Assembly (NCBI GenBank): GCA_041687115.1
Contig: JAWLCP010000072.1
Span: 1-13,377 of the forward strand
DNA from: SKLM01 sp041687115
Lineage (GTDB): Bacteria > Chloroflexota > Anaerolineae > B4-G1
Direction of reading: 5' to 3'
DNA: 13,377 bases
Positions 12,757-13,377 of the stretch are shown piece after piece (position 1 is the first letter of the stretch; the number at the start of each line of letters is the position of its first letter). The notes below the pieces were generated by a model that ran no database searches, was not told where the DNA came from, and worked only from the letters and a program-made list of their open reading frames with translations. Both the position numbers and the translations under genes were made by a program.

Positions 12757-13377
12757 ATGGATACCATCGACGTCGAACTGACGACCATGGCCCACGGCGG
12801 CGACGCTCTGGGTCGACACGAGGGGAAGGTCATTTTCGTGCCCTACGCTATCCCTGGCGAGACGGTCCGTGCCGAGATTATCGAGGACAAGGAGCATTAC
12901 GCCTTCGCCCGTCTGGTGGAGGTGGTCGAGCCATCGCCCCACCGGGTCGACCCGCCGTGCCCCTACTTCGGCCAGGGGAAGTGCGGCGGCTGCCAGTGGC
13001 AGCACATCGAATACCCCGCCCAGCTGCGACTGAAGGCCGATGTCCTGGCGGACCAGCTGGCGCGCATCGGGGGCATCGAGGAACCCCCGCTCCGAGCGAC
13101 GGTGGCTGACGAGACGGGCTGGGCCTATCGGAACCATGCGCAGTTTCGTCCTGCGCCTGGCGGCGGTCTTGGCTTCCAGAGTGGTTCCGGCGAGGGAGCG
13201 GGCCCCGAGATCGTGGCCATCGACACCTGCATGATCCTCCATCCGCTGCTGTCGGAGCTCTACGGTGCCATCGACCTCGACGTCGAGGGTCTGGTGCGGC
13301 TGGTTCTGAGGGTGGGCACCGCCACCGGCGATTGCTTGATCGGCTTCGAGATGGAGGAGGACAGGCCTCCGGCCCTG
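12757..13377 (+). CDS. RNA uracil-5-methyltransferase, TrmA/RlmCD-type with [4Fe-4S] cluster (3' truncated)
   Basis: The first 207 residues of a class I methyltransferase that makes 5-methyluridine in rRNA or tRNA; the catalytic domain lies beyond the window end. An N-terminal TRAM RNA-binding domain (about 1-60: IDVELTTMAHGGDALGRHEGKV then FVPYAIPGETVRAEI) is followed by the iron-sulfur motif, Cys68, Cys76 and Cys79 (CPYFGQGKCGGCQWQH), with a fourth ligand candidate Cys158 in IDTCMILHPLL. The first spacing is Cx7C rather than the Cx5C of E. coli RlmD. The WAYRNHAQFR segment is also typical. Start ATG at 12757 with AAGAGA upstream; a frame ending at the window edge fits 207 whole codons. Which uridine is modified cannot be decided. 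Confidence 0.88.
   Translation, partial: MDTIDVELTTMAHGGDALGRHEGKVIFVPYAIPGETVRAEIIEDKEHYAFARLVEVVEPSPHRVDPPCPYFGQGKCGGCQWQHIEYPAQLRLKADVLADQLARIGGIEEPPLRATVADETGWAYRNHAQFRPAPGGGLGFQSGSGEGAGPEIVAIDTCMILHPLLSELYGAIDLDVEGLVRLVLRVGTATGDCLIGFEMEEDRPPAL

Overview
This is a GC-rich bacterial chromosome segment with mostly housekeeping genes and some poorly characterised ones. The gene content (grpE-dnaK-dnaJ-prmA, a four-domain S1 protein with a long acidic tail, DUF402 and DUF3786 proteins, TATAAT-type promoters, good Shine-Dalgarno sites) would fit a Chloroflexota-like organism. That assignment is inference from gene order and protein flavour; no rRNA marker is present.

Layout. (1) 1-4427, plus strand: the 3' part of grpE, then dnaK, dnaJ and prmA, tightly packed (8-nt grpE/dnaK overlap, 12-nt dnaK/dnaJ gap). 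This is the Hsp70 chaperone machine with a ribosomal protein L11 methyltransferase at the end; its promoter lies upstream of the window. (2) 4424-6847, minus strand: an S1-type RNA-binding protein followed by translation initiation factor IF-1. IF-1 converges on prmA so closely that both stops share one CTAG. The S1 gene has a 17-copy, 30-bp in-frame tandem repeat. It also has a roughly 190-nt leader that starts at a good sigma70-type promoter and contains an intrinsic terminator before the start codon. (3) 6849-8248: a divergent pair, a FabI/FabL-like short-chain reductase (minus) and a DUF402 protein (plus) whose promoter geometry predicts a leaderless mRNA. (4) 8266-8290: a palindromic extragenic repeat between convergent genes. 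(5) 8301-11386, minus strand: a likely four-gene operon, in transcription order AI-2E-family membrane protein, GNAT acetyltransferase, a 67-residue protein and a DUF3786 protein. (6) 11387-11628: a divergent promoter region. (7) 11629-13377, plus strand: an aldo/keto reductase, an intergenic cluster of inverted and direct repeats, and the 5' part of a TRAM-domain, [4Fe-4S] RNA uracil-5-methyltransferase cut by the window edge.

I see no CRISPR array, prophage, transposase, toxin-antitoxin pair or obvious defence system. The strongest candidates for something undescribed are the terminator-containing leader of the S1 gene, its acidic repeat tail, and the DUF3786/67-residue/GNAT/AI-2E operon. 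No stretch over 300 bases lacks a gene. Many long open frames antisense to the genes listed are codon-bias shadows and are left out.
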